A stretch of DNA of 43,487 nucleotides from Arthrobacter castelli DSM 16402. Lineage in GTDB: Bacteria; Actinomycetota; Actinomycetes; Actinomycetales; Micrococcaceae. The notes under the pieces are model-generated. The model did no database searches. It saw only the letters and a program-made list of their open reading frames with translations, and was not told the origin of the DNA. Position 1 is the first letter of the stretch. Every line of letters starts with the position of its first letter. Shown here in pieces: positions 23,849-33,150 of the stretch. Where the stretch lies: the NCBI RefSeq assembly GCF_000430705.1, contig NZ_AUMN01000031.1, forward strand, positions 1-43,487, read 5' to 3'. A program made the position numbers and the translations under genes.

Positions 23849-24679
23849 CTATCCCTTCAGGGCGCCTTCGGTCATCCCCTTGGTGATGTTCCGCTGGAAG
23901 ATCGCGTAGATCACCATGATCGGAATGATCGCGATGGTCAGCCCGGCGAACAAAGCGCCCCACGCGTTGGTGTATTCAGCCTCGTTGGCCAGCAGGTCCA
24001 TCGCCACGCCGAGGGTGTTCTTTTCATCCGACTGAAGGAAGATCAGCGCCATAAAGTATTCGTTCCAATACATCACCGCGTTCATAATGGAGGCGGTGAT
24101 GATGCCGGTGGTGACCAGCGGGGCGACAATCTTGAACAGGATGCCGTACTGCGACATGCCGTCGATCGCGGCTGCCTCTTCGAGATCCCTCGGCACCCCG
24201 GACAGGAAACTGCACAGGATGAAAACGGTGAACGGAACCTGCGTCACGGCGTAGATCAGCGACAGCGCCAGCAGGTTGTTCAGCAGGTTCAGCTGCAGCA
24301 ACAGGAAGAACAGCGGGATCCAGCCCAGCACCATCGGAATCATCATCGACGCCAGGTAGACGTTGAACAATACCTTGCTGCCACGGAACCGTATCCGCTC
24401 GATGGCGTACGCCGTCGGCAGCGAGAACAACATGCACAATGTGCACCCGAGCACGGTGACCAGCAGGCTGTTGACGAAGCTGCGTCCGATACCGTGGTCG
24501 TTCCACGCCTGGACAAAGTTGTCGAATTCGAAGGCTTCCGGCAGCGCCCATGGCGAGCGGAAGATCTCGCCATAGTCCTTGAACGACCCGAGGAACATCC
24601 AGATGATCGGGTAGATGACGATGACGGCCCACACCACCAGCGGGATACGGGACACCGTCTGCATCAGTGCTTTTCTCAT
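23849..24679 (-). CDS. Carbohydrate ABC transporter permease (MalG type)
   Basis: The 276-residue protein has six membrane spans and the EAA motif, E-E-A-A-A-I-D-G-M-S-Q-Y-G-I-L-F-K-I-V-A-P, in the cytoplasmic loop that docks on the ATPase. The C-terminal Q-R-N-I-T-K-G-M-T-E-G-A-L-K-G is diagnostic of the second (MalG/NgcG-like) permease of carbohydrate importers. The ATG at 24679 lies one base past the stop of the first permease (TGATATG), with GGAG upstream, so translation is coupled. A GTG at 24700 would give a seven-residue extension. No ATPase is encoded in the cluster; a shared MsiK-type ATPase elsewhere is usual in actinobacteria. Confidence 0.93.
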   Translation of the reverse strand: MRKALMQTVSRIPLVVWAVIVIYPIIWMFLGSFKDYGEIFRSPWALPEAFEFDNFVQAWNDHGIGRSFVNSLLVTVLGCTLCMLFSLPTAYAIERIRFRGSKVLFNVYLASMMIPMVLGWIPLFFLLLQLNLLNNLLALSLIYAVTQVPFTVFILCSFLSGVPRDLEEAAAIDGMSQYGILFKIVAPLVTTGIITASIMNAVMYWNEYFMALIFLQSDEKNTLGVAMDLLANEAEYTNAWGALFAGLTIAIIPIMVIYAIFQRNITKGMTEGALKG

Positions 24680-24680
24680 A

Positions 24681-25574
24681 TCAGAGCTCCACCCGTTCAC
24701 GCCGCAGCACCAGTTGCAGCACGGCCACCGTCGCCAGCGACAGCACGAGGATCATCATGCCGATGGCGGCGCCGTAGCCGAAGTGGAATTGCTCAAAGGC
24801 TTGTTCGTAGAGGTACGAACCCATCACTTCGGTGGAGCTGCTGGGGCCGCCGCGGGTCATGATCTGCACGATAATGAAAGATCCGTTCAGCGTGGTGATG
24901 ACAATGTAGATAATGGATACCCGGATTTGCGGCCAGATCATCGGCACGGTGATCCGCCAGAACTGCTGCCACTCCGTTGCACCGTCCAGGTCTGCTGCCT
25001 CATACAGGCTCTTGGGAACGCTCATGATCCCGCCCATCAGCAGCAGCATGAACAACCCGATACCGGCCCACACCGATGGCAGCACCAGGCTCGGTAACGC
25101 CCAGTTCAGGTCGCCAAGCCATGGCTGGGTCCATTCCTCCAGCCCAATGGCTTCCAATCCCGAGTTCACCAGACCGGCGTCGGGGTTGTAGATGAACTGC
25201 CACAGGATGCCGATGATGACCACGGACATGATGTTCGGGAAGAAGAAGACGATCCGGTAGAACGGTGCCTCTTTGATCCGGAACTGCGTCAGCGCCACCG
25301 CGAAATAGGTCGCCAGCACCATAATGCCGATGACCTTGGTGACCACCAGGAAGTAGTCATGCCAGATGGTCTGAGGAATGATCGGGTCGTTGAACAGCTT
25401 CTCGTAATTGGCCAGCCCGACGAATGTCTTTTCGATGCTCATCCCGGACCACTCGAAGAACGAGAGGTATAACCCGTTCACCAGCGGGTACAGGGTGATG
25501 ACCGAAAAGACGAGCAGCGTGGGGCCCAAACAAAAAGCAAGGAACAGGAACCGTTGCTTTTTCGACTGGACCAT
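24681..25574 (-). CDS. Carbohydrate ABC transporter permease (MalF type)
   Basis: The 297-residue protein has six membrane spans; the first is F-L-A-F-C-L-G-P-T-L-L-V-F-S-V-I. Its EAA motif reads Y-E-A-A-D-L-D-G-A-T-E-W-Q-Q-F-W-R-I-T-V-P-M-I-W-P. The segment G-P-S-S-S-T-E-V-M-G-S-Y-L-Y-E-Q-A-F resembles the N-acetylglucosamine/chitobiose NgcF group. AAGGAAGG lies six bases before the ATG. It forms the membrane channel together with the following permease and receives substrate from the lipoprotein encoded 64 bases upstream. Confidence 0.93.
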   Translation of the reverse strand: MVQSKKQRFLFLAFCLGPTLLVFSVITLYPLVNGLYLSFFEWSGMSIEKTFVGLANYEKLFNDPIIPQTIWHDYFLVVTKVIGIMVLATYFAVALTQFRIKEAPFYRIVFFFPNIMSVVIIGILWQFIYNPDAGLVNSGLEAIGLEEWTQPWLGDLNWALPSLVLPSVWAGIGLFMLLLMGGIMSVPKSLYEAADLDGATEWQQFWRITVPMIWPQIRVSIIYIVITTLNGSFIIVQIMTRGGPSSSTEVMGSYLYEQAFEQFHFGYGAAIGMMILVLSLATVAVLQLVLRRERVEL

Positions 25575-25638
25575 CCGTGCCTTCCTTTATGGGTGGGCAG
25601 GCGGAGGACGGGCAGGGCCGCCCTCCGCCTGGTGCTGA

Positions 25639-26991
<1,353 letters not shown>

Positions 26992-27068
26992 GTTTTCCAC
27001 TCCCTTGTGAAGTACCTAATGAAGATTCGTGCGAACCATCAGATGAAATTCCATTTCTCGCTTGCCCT

Positions 27069-27107
27069 ATAGTTTGAAAAACTATTAGCACCCCGCGCGA
27101 GTGTCAA
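27069..27107 (-). promoter_or_regulatory. Promoter with overlapping palindromic operator for the ABC operon
   Basis: On the minus strand TTGACA (27107-27102) and TAGTTT (27084-27079) are separated by exactly 17 bases. The -10 lies inside the perfect inverted repeat ATAGTTT-GAA-AAACTAT (27069-27085). A dimeric repressor bound there would block polymerase, which fits the RpiR/MurR protein of the same operon. The transcription start would lie about 80 bases before the binding-protein gene. Confidence 0.6.
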
Positions 27108-27127
27108 GGGTGCAGCAGGTCACGATT

Positions 27128-28063
27128 TCATAAGGCGGCCCGGACATATCCGTCCGCGGCGTCCAGTCGGCGTCGGGCCTCTCCAGTCGGCACTGCCGCC
27201 AGCAGTGCGACGACGGCCGTCTTCAGATGGCCGTCCGCCTCGTTCAAGGCATCGGCGGCCTGCTCGTCACTCACCCCGGTCGCCTCGGCCACAATGCGCC
27301 GCGCCCGCACCTTGAGCTTCTCGTTGCTCGCCTTCACATCAACCATGAGGTTGCCGTACGTCTTGCCGAGCCGGACCATTGAAGCCGTCGACAGCGTGTT
27401 GAGCACCAGCTTTTGCGCGGTGCCGGCCTTCATCCTGGTCGACCCGGCGACAACCTCCGGACCGGTTGGAACCTCAATCGGGACATCGACGACGGCGGAT
27501 AACGCAGCGTCGCGGTTATTGGACATGCCGATGGTCGCCGCTCCGGCCGCTGAAGCATATTCCAGCGCCGCCAGTACATACGGGGTGCGCCCGGAGGCCG
27601 TAATGCCGACCACCGCGTCGTTGGCCCCGAGGTGGATGGACTGCATATCGGCGGTGCCGGCGCCTGAACTGTCCTCTGCGCCCTCCGTCGACAGGGTCAT
27701 CGCCTCCGCTCCCCCGGCGATAACTGCGACGACGAGCCCATCGGGGGTGCCGAACGTCGGAATGCATTCGGCGGCGTCCACCACGCCCAATCTGCCGGGG
27801 GTGCCGGCGCCAACATAAATCAGCCTGCCGCCGCCGCGCAGCCGATCAACGATCGCGTCCACGGCGGAGCTGATGGCATCGCCTGCGGCGTCGACGGCGG
27901 CGGGCACCGTGGCGTCTTCAGCCGCGATCCGCTCCACCAGGGTGCGGGTGCCGAGCACATCGAGGTCCGCCAGATCGGCACGGGAGCGCTCGGTTTCGAG
28001 CTCGCCCAACTCCCGGCTGAGGTCTTTCATCGCCATCGATACCGCCGATATTTTGTGGGTCAC
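27128..28063 (-). CDS. murQ: N-acetylmuramic acid 6-phosphate etherase MurQ
   Basis: The roughly 311-residue SIS-domain protein matches MurQ throughout. G-G-G-R-L-I-Y-V-G-A-G-T is followed by R-L-G-V-V-D-A-A-E99-C-I-P-T-F, where E99 corresponds to E. coli E83. E-G-A-E130-D-S (E114) comes next, then ITASGRTPYVLAALEYA, G-S-T-R-M-K-A-G-T-A-Q-K-L-V-L-N, and the C-terminal lid. MurQ removes D-lactate from MurNAc 6-phosphate, giving GlcNAc 6-phosphate. One oddity: the usual A-G-T-S-G-R-L-G is A-G-T-P89-G here. GTG 28063 is chosen for the GAGGG 10 bases upstream; ATG 28036 is an alternative. It begins the amino-sugar cluster, 127 bases before the ABC operon. Confidence 0.95.
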   Translation of the reverse strand: MTHKISAVSMAMKDLSRELGELETERSRADLADLDVLGTRTLVERIAAEDATVPAAVDAAGDAISSAVDAIVDRLRGGGRLIYVGAGTPGRLGVVDAAECIPTFGTPDGLVVAVIAGGAEAMTLSTEGAEDSSGAGTADMQSIHLGANDAVVGITASGRTPYVLAALEYASAAGAATIGMSNNRDAALSAVVDVPIEVPTGPEVVAGSTRMKAGTAQKLVLNTLSTASMVRLGKTYGNLMVDVKASNEKLKVRARRIVAEATGVSDEQAADALNEADGHLKTAVVALLAAVPTGEARRRLDAADGYVRAAL

Positions 28064-28119
28064 TGTGGGTGCACCCTCCCGCGTCATGCACTGCACTGGA
28101 ACGGGATGGCACGACAAGA

Positions 28120-28188
28120 CATAAACACACGGCGGATCAGAGTGTCAAGGATATTCACGCATAGATGCTTAAGTGAAACTGTTTTTCA
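28120..28188 (-). promoter_or_regulatory. Candidate murQ promoter and inverted repeat
   Basis: On the minus strand TTGACA (28148-28143) is followed after 17 bases by TTTATG (28125-28120), a modest -10. Upstream is TGAAA-CTGTT-TTTCA (28174-28188), an inverted repeat sharing GTTTTTCA with the operator before the ABC operon. Both promoters contain TTGACACTC. Co-regulation of murQ and the transporter by one RpiR protein is plausible. Confidence 0.45.
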
Positions 28189-28198
28189 TCGCCGGCGA

Positions 28199-29248
28199 TC
28201 ATGCCTGGTGCGGGAACAGAGCTCTGCGGAGGGCGGAGACCTGGGATTGCCGGAAACTCTTCGAGACGTCTTTGCGCGGAAAGACGCCGTTGAATCCGTG
28301 GAAGGCGCCCTGAACTTCTTCGATGTCGCAGGCAACTCCACTCTCCTGCAGCCGGCGCGCGTACGCGAGGTCCTCGTCGTGGAAGAGATCGAGGGTCCCG
28401 ACGCCGATCCAGGCAGGAGGCAGCCCGCTCAAGTCGGACCGTCTGGCCGGCGCTGCGTAGGGTGACACGTTCGGGTTGCCCGGTTCCCCGGCGAGGTACG
28501 CGGTCCACCCCCACCTGTTGTTAGACCTCGACCACATCCGGTGCCCCCTGGTGTCCATATCGGAGCGCAGCACTGTGCGGTCGTCGAGCATCGGATAGAC
28601 CAGAAGCTGGAACACGGGCGTAACCTCTGCCCGATCATGCGCGAGAAGCGCGAGGGCGGCTGCGAGACCGCCACCGGCGCTGCCGCCGCCGATTGCGATC
28701 CGGCTCGAGTCGATCCCCCGTTCGGTGGCGTGCGCGAACAGCCAGGTCAATGCCGCATAGGAGTCTTCGACCGCGGCAGGAGCCGGATGCCTGGGGGCCA
28801 GCCGGTATTCCACCGAGACGATCGTGATGCCCAAGGTCCGGGCCAGGGCAATGTTTGCCTCTTCGTCCACACCGCAGTTACCGCTCACCATCCCGCCTCC
28901 GTGCAGCCAGAGCAGCGCGGGCATCGGGCTTCGTCCGGCGCGTGGACGATACGAGCGGAGCAGCACATCGGGTGCACCCGCAGGACCCGGAACACGGATG
29001 TCCTCGACGATGAGGTCTTCGGGCGTAACGGTGCGCTTCGCTGGCAGCTTCTGCACCACCTGTGTGAGCAGCGGTCCGATCGGCAGAGGGGGAAGGAAGC
29101 GGCCGGCCTTCAGCTCAGGGTGGAATGCCGGCCGGACGGAGCGAGCGGACTTCGGGGGCGTGGAGATTGTCGTCCCTTCTTTGGGCAGGATCGCCGGCCC
29201 CGGGCGTGACCGGCTTGAACCCCGCAAGTTCGCGCTTCGGAACGTCAT
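28199..29248 (-). CDS. Alpha/beta hydrolase (hormone-sensitive-lipase family esterase)
   Basis: The roughly 349-residue protein has the HSL layout: oxyanion-hole H-G-G-G (116-119 counting from 29248), V-S-V-E-Y-R-L-A-P-R-H-P near 145, nucleophile G-G-G-S190-A-G-G, then G-T-L-D-L-F-H-D-E-D with the acid and A-F-H-G-F with the catalytic histidine. These enzymes hydrolyse short acyl esters in the cytosol. The start is unclear: ATG 29248 lacks a ribosome site, and the first 27 residues do not resemble the family. The codon at the expected start (29167-29165) is ATC, preceded by GAAGGGA, so a true start there may have been altered. Confidence 0.85.
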   Translation of the reverse strand: MTFRSANLRGSSRSRPGPAILPKEGTTISTPPKSARSVRPAFHPELKAGRFLPPLPIGPLLTQVVQKLPAKRTVTPEDLIVEDIRVPGPAGAPDVLLRSYRPRAGRSPMPALLWLHGGGMVSGNCGVDEEANIALARTLGITIVSVEYRLAPRHPAPAAVEDSYAALTWLFAHATERGIDSSRIAIGGGSAGGGLAAALALLAHDRAEVTPVFQLLVYPMLDDRTVLRSDMDTRGHRMWSRSNNRWGWTAYLAGEPGNPNVSPYAAPARRSDLSGLPPAWIGVGTLDLFHDEDLAYARRLQESGVACDIEEVQGAFHGFNGVFPRKDVSKSFRQSQVSALRRALFPHQA

Positions 29249-29337
29249 CCGCGTTGAACCGCGCGTACCACTGTACAACGTGCCGCCGGCTTTCCACCGT
29301 AAGCTGAATCCAGCAGATGATGGACAGGAGGGCTGCA

Positions 29338-30027
29338 GTGGCTCAGACGACGCTGACCGACACGACGGTGGCCGAAGTCATGGCCGAGCTCGCGGAGCTC
29401 GAGGACCCGAAGACACGCAAAGTGAACGAGAAACACGGTGACGATCACGGCGTGAACCTCAGCAAGCTGCGCGCACTTGCGAAGCGGCTGAAGACGCAGC
29501 AGGAACTCGCGCGCCGGCTCTGGGAGACGGATGACAGCGCCGCCAGGCTGCTGGCGCTGCTGATCTGCCGACCGAAGGGGTTCGAGCGTGACGAACTGGA
29601 CACCATGCTGCGGCAGGCCCGCACACCCAAGGTGCACGACTGGCTGGTGAACTACGTGGTGAAGAAGAACCCGCACGCCGAAGAGCTGCGCCGGGCCTGG
29701 TCCGCCGATCCGGATCCCGTGGTCGCCAGCGCCGGGTGGGCGCTGACCACTGAACGCGTCATGAAGAAGCCCGAAGGCCTCGACCTCACTGCACTGCTCG
29801 ATGTCGTCGAGGCGCAGATGAAGGATGCGCCGGAGCGCCTGCAGTGGTCGATGAACGAATGCCTGGGCCAGATCGGCATCAAGCATCCGGAGCACCGTGC
29901 CCGCGCAATCGACATCGGCGAGCGCCTGGAGGTGCTCAAGGACTACCCGACTCCTCCGGGCTGCACCTCCCCGTTCGTGCCGCTGTGGATCGGTGAGATG
30001 GTGCGCCGCGAGGACGATGGCATCTAA
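29338..30027 (+). CDS. AlkD-like HEAT-repeat DNA alkylation repair protein
   Basis: The 229-residue protein is almost all helical and reads as consecutive HEAT-like repeats. A-R-R-L-W-E-T-D-D-S-A-A-R-L-L-A-L-L-I-C near residue 64 and V-H-D-W-L-V-N-Y-V-V near 100 match the AlkD family pattern (L-W-x-x-x-x-x-E-x-R, then D-x-W). V-A-S-A-G-W-A-L and a terminal GCTSPFVPLWI follow. AlkD excises N3- and N7-alkylated purines, but several homologues lack activity. GTG 29338 has GGAGGG five bases upstream and is preferred over ATGs at 29317/29320. It is followed 57 bases later by an SDR. Assignment is by motif pattern; catalytic activity is not established. Confidence 0.75.
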   Translation: MAQTTLTDTTVAEVMAELAELEDPKTRKVNEKHGDDHGVNLSKLRALAKRLKTQQELARRLWETDDSAARLLALLICRPKGFERDELDTMLRQARTPKVHDWLVNYVVKKNPHAEELRRAWSADPDPVVASAGWALTTERVMKKPEGLDLTALLDVVEAQMKDAPERLQWSMNECLGQIGIKHPEHRARAIDIGERLEVLKDYPTPPGCTSPFVPLWIGEMVRREDDGI

Positions 30028-30084
30028 CGAGGCGCTGGCACCTGTTGAGTTCCCGCCCATGATCGGCCACCGGCACATCATAGG

Positions 30085-30792
30085 ATGAACACCATGACCG
30101 AAATGCCTACTGCCCTGATCACCGGCGCCTCACGTGGAATCGGCCTGGCGATCGCCGAGGAACTCTCTTCCACCCACCACCTGCTGCTGGGTGGGCGGGA
30201 CAGCGAACGTCTGGTGCCTCTGGCCGGGCGCTTCCCCTCCGCCGAGCCCTTCGCCGCCGACGTCCGTGACGCGCACGCGGTCGAATCCGCCGCTGCAAGC
30301 ATCAGCTCCCTGGACGTGCTGGTTCATTCGGCCGGCATCCTGAAGATGGGAACCGTTGCCGAGCTCACCGCCGAAGACTGGCAGGAAAACTTCGACGTCA
30401 ACGTCTTCGCAGTGGCCCGGCTGACCCGCATCCTGTTGCCCGCGTTGCGGAACACACGCGGACAAGTAATCGCCATCAACTCCGGCTCCGGTTACAGCTC
30501 CGGCGCAGGAGGGGCGATTTACAGCGGTACGAAGTTCGCCCTGCGGGCCTTCACCGACGCCCTCCGGCAGGAGGAACGGTCCAACGGCGTGCGCGTCAGC
30601 TCCATACACCCCGGTCGGGTTGCAACCGACATGCAGCAGCAACTGCACGACTGGGAAGGCAAGGACTATAACCCCGGCGCCTGGATCCGCCCGGCACAGG
30701 TGGCCAAGGGCGTCCGGATGGCAGTCGACACCACCGAAGAGTCAGTCATCGAGTCGCTGAACATCCGACCCTCCGGAATCGATCTTGGCTGA
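30085..30792 (+). CDS. SDR-family short-chain dehydrogenase
   Basis: The 235-residue protein has T-G-A-S-R-G-I-G at residues 14-21, an acidic D-V-R cofactor region, H-S-A-G in place of the usual N-N-A-G, a serine-rich I-N-S-G-S-G-Y, and the catalytic Y-S-G-T-K. The C-terminus continues with S-I-H-P-G-R-V-A-T-D-M. It resembles the SDR group often annotated as general oxidoreductases acting on unknown carbonyls. The start may be ATG 30085 or ATG 30094; the latter has AGGATG seven bases upstream. The gene is followed by a repeat-bearing gap. Confidence 0.85.
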   Translation: MNTMTEMPTALITGASRGIGLAIAEELSSTHHLLLGGRDSERLVPLAGRFPSAEPFAADVRDAHAVESAAASISSLDVLVHSAGILKMGTVAELTAEDWQENFDVNVFAVARLTRILLPALRNTRGQVIAINSGSGYSSGAGGAIYSGTKFALRAFTDALRQEERSNGVRVSSIHPGRVATDMQQQLHDWEGKDYNPGAWIRPAQVAKGVRMAVDTTEESVIESLNIRPSGIDLG

Positions 30793-30906
30793 CCGCCGCC
30801 CGAGGTAGCGCCTTACCGCCGAGTCAGCGGGTTGCAACGGGCTACCTCGCCGGCAACCCCCTACCTCGGCGGCAACCCGGCACCTCCCCCGCCGTCGGAC
30901 GCGTAG
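30793..30906. repeat. Intergenic GC-rich repeat module
   Basis: The gap between two convergent genes contains GGGTTGC (from about 30828) that can pair with a downstream GCAACCC, and two copies of a C-C/G-T-A-C-C-T-C-G-C/G-C-G-G element, each followed by CAACCC. The core CTACCTCGGCGG recurs at about 43059 next to the insertion sequence. It probably acts as a terminator-like or REP-like element. Confidence 0.6.
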
Positions 30907-32061
30907 TTACTGGCTGTACTCAACCGCGGCCAGTCTCACGCCTCGGAAACCTGCCAGCAGCTCAGCCTGATGTTCGACGGCGGTACTCAGCCAGGGGCCG
31001 GCCGTCGCCATGGAACCAAAGTCCTCGATCCGAACGGTGAGCTTCTTTCCGGCCATCCTGGGGCGCCAGGCGCCGACGACGTCGCCCCCGGCCAGCACCG
31101 CTCCGGGCCTGCCGAGTGTAGGCCATAACGTTTTGCGCTGCGCCGCATCCGGCACCAGCAGTTCCCTGTCCCTTACCTGGAGGTAGGGATCGTACGGTCC
31201 AAGCAGACGGACAGCCGGCCGGCCATTTTCCGGATCGCTGGCCCCGCCGTCCTGTCCTGCAGCTTCCAACGCCGCCACGTCGTCGGCCAGCATCCAGCGA
31301 ACCTGGCCGTCCACCTCCACTTCGACGGCGTCGTCCGGCCAGCGCGCCTTGACATCGGCCAGTGCCCCGTCGAGGAAACCGGTCACCTGCGTGGGCGTTG
31401 CCGGCCCGTTGAAATGCAGATAATTCCGGATCACGTCCACCCGTTCGGACGCCTCGGCAGGAGGCGCATCCGGCCACCCCGGAATCCGCTGCAGGACCGG
31501 CGGCGAGCTCCCCGGCTGCAGCTCCAGGCCGGCCTGTAACGCTGAGATGCGAAACGGCACCTCATACACATGCGTGGCATGACAGGGACGGCAAAATCGC
31601 TGGTACGGCTCGTCCAGGACCTCGTTCAACCGTCCGGACAGCTCGCCCTTGACGGTCGGCGATTCCACGATCTTCCGTTCCGCGGCGGCGACCTCATCGA
31701 GCGCATCCAGCGGCTCGATCCCCGCAGCCTTCAACGGCTTGACCGCATCGATGATCCGCTTGCCGGCGTCGGCGTTCGAGAAGGGGCGCACCGCGGCGGC
31801 TACCTGCGGAAGATCCTGGCGCCGATAGAGATGCGGTGCGCTGCGCAGGGTCCACGCCAGTGCCGTGTCCGGATCGTCCAAGGGCAGCTGCGGATCGGCG
31901 CCGCGGTTCACCAGCGCCCAGCGGGCACCATCGACTCCGGTGTCCTGCACCCCGGAGTCCAGGATCGGAATGTCACTGACGGCGAGGGCACCGGGTTCGC
32001 TGCGCAGTCCCTGCACCTCCCACCGGTAAGCGAGAACCTGGGAACGGCTGGCGGCTGTCAT
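30907..32061 (-). CDS. AlkZ/YcaQ-like winged-helix DNA-binding protein
   Basis: The 384-residue protein matches the HTH_42/AlkZ family. The N-terminal winged-helix region holds V-Q-D-T-G-V-D-G-A-R-W-A-L-V-N-R-G. A central tandem winged helix contains R-N-Y-L-H-F-N-G-P-A-T-P-T-Q-V. The C-terminal barrel has L-L-G-P-Y-D-P-Y-L-Q-V-R-D-R-E-L-L-V, then W-P-T-L-G-R-P-G-A-V-L-A-G-G-D-V-V-G-A-W and a K-L-T-V-R-I strand. Characterised relatives are DNA glycosylases that unhook bulky or crosslinked lesions (AlkZ, YcaQ). Other members, including many actinobacterial ones, are uncharacterised. ATG 32061 has only a weak GGGA before it. It lies 73 bases from the end of the sigma factor gene on the same strand. 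Confidence 0.8.
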   Translation of the reverse strand: MTAASRSQVLAYRWEVQGLRSEPGALAVSDIPILDSGVQDTGVDGARWALVNRGADPQLPLDDPDTALAWTLRSAPHLYRRQDLPQVAAAVRPFSNADAGKRIIDAVKPLKAAGIEPLDALDEVAAAERKIVESPTVKGELSGRLNEVLDEPYQRFCRPCHATHVYEVPFRISALQAGLELQPGSSPPVLQRIPGWPDAPPAEASERVDVIRNYLHFNGPATPTQVTGFLDGALADVKARWPDDAVEVEVDGQVRWMLADDVAALEAAGQDGGASDPENGRPAVRLLGPYDPYLQVRDRELLVPDAAQRKTLWPTLGRPGAVLAGGDVVGAWRPRMAGKKLTVRIEDFGSMATAGPWLSTAVEHQAELLAGFRGVRLAAVEYSQ

Positions 32062-32133
32062 GTTCCCGTTGTACCGCCCGGCAGCCGGCATTACCAGCGC
32101 ACGACGGACAACAATTGTCCTGATGGACCGGAT

Positions 32134-33030
32134 TCAACGGGTCACAACGATCGCACTGTCCACATGTGTCATCTTGCCGGGATTGCGCACGGCGTAGAGT
32201 CCAGTCACGAGGCCGCCTTCGATCCGCACCGACACGACCGTGTCGATCCCGCCGTCGAACCTGATGATCAGCGCCGGATTGCCGTTGACTTCCACCGGCT
32301 CGAACGTCGCTTGGAGACGGACCGATTCCAATCCAATGGTCGCCAGGCGAGCCACCTTTCCGGCGCCGACGACGGGGCGCGGCATAGCCTTCTTGACCCC
32401 GCCACCATCGGCGAGCACGACGACGTCGGGTGCGAGGACATCGAGCAATCCCTGCAAGTCGCCCGTTTCGACCGCACGCTGGAACGCCCCGAACACTGCC
32501 CGGGTCTCGGCTGGAGAAACGATCTCCCGGGGCCGGCGGGCCGCAACATGGGCCTGCGCGCGGTGGGCGATCTGCCGGACCGCAGCGGCAGACTTCCCGA
32601 CGGCGTCGGCCACCTCGTCGTATCCCAGATCGAACACCTCACGCAGCACGAACACCGCCCGCTCGGTCGGCTTGAGCGTCTCCAGCACCAGCAGCATCGC
32701 CATCGAGACGCTGTCAGCCAACTCGACGTCGTCGGCCACATCCGGCGTGGTCAGCAGCGGTTCGGGGAGCCAGGTGCCGACGTATGATTCCTTGCGCCGG
32801 CCCAGCGTTCGCATCAGGTTGAGGGCCTGGCGGGTGGTGATCCGGACCAGGTAGGCGCGCTGGTCCCGCACCGTGTCGAGATCGACGTCGGCCCACCGCA
32901 TCCACGTTTCCTGGAGCACGTCCTCCGCGTCCGCCGCCGAGCCAAGCATCTCGTACGCCACGGTGAACAGCAGGTTGCGGTGGGCGACGAACGCCTCTGT
33001 CGCGGGATCCGGACGCCTGTCCTCGCTCAT
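32134..33030 (-). CDS. ECF41-type RNA polymerase sigma factor (SigJ-like)
   Basis: The 298-residue protein has sigma region 2 (L-L-F-T-V-A-Y-E-M-L-G-S-A-A-D-A-E-D-V-L-Q-E-T-W) and region 4 (L-K-P-T-E-R-A-V-F-V-L-R-E-V-F). Fused to these is a C-terminal SnoaL-like domain of about 100 residues. The ECF41 marks are all visible: Y-V-G-T-W-L-P-E-P between regions 2 and 4, A-D-G-G-G-V-K in the extension and N-P-G-K-M near the end. Family members have no anti-sigma factor; the C-terminal domain tunes activity. ATG 33030 has AGGAG six bases upstream. It is divergent from a FAD oxidoreductase, the usual ECF41 partner type. Confidence 0.94.
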   Translation of the reverse strand: MSEDRRPDPATEAFVAHRNLLFTVAYEMLGSAADAEDVLQETWMRWADVDLDTVRDQRAYLVRITTRQALNLMRTLGRRKESYVGTWLPEPLLTTPDVADDVELADSVSMAMLLVLETLKPTERAVFVLREVFDLGYDEVADAVGKSAAAVRQIAHRAQAHVAARRPREIVSPAETRAVFGAFQRAVETGDLQGLLDVLAPDVVVLADGGGVKKAMPRPVVGAGKVARLATIGLESVRLQATFEPVEVNGNPALIIRFDGGIDTVVSVRIEGGLVTGLYAVRNPGKMTHVDSAIVVTR

Positions 33031-33074
33031 TTCCTGCTCCTGTCTCTTCGCCCCGGCTTCCATGAATTCTTCCA

Positions 33075-33101
33075 TGTCACACGCAACCGGTCACCGGTGT
33101 C
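33075..33101 (+). promoter_or_regulatory. Putative ECF41-dependent promoter
   Basis: TGTCACA (33075-33081), 16 bases, then TGTC (33098-33101) closely match the ECF41 promoter pattern as I recall it (TGTCACA, about 16 bases, CGTC). It points to the FAD oxidoreductase at 33151 and lies just upstream of the sigma factor gene, so the sigma factor probably drives its partner. Confidence 0.7.
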
Positions 33102-33150
33102 TTGTGGGCAGTCAGTTACTGACAGCCAGTTTTCCAACAAGGAGGCAGAC

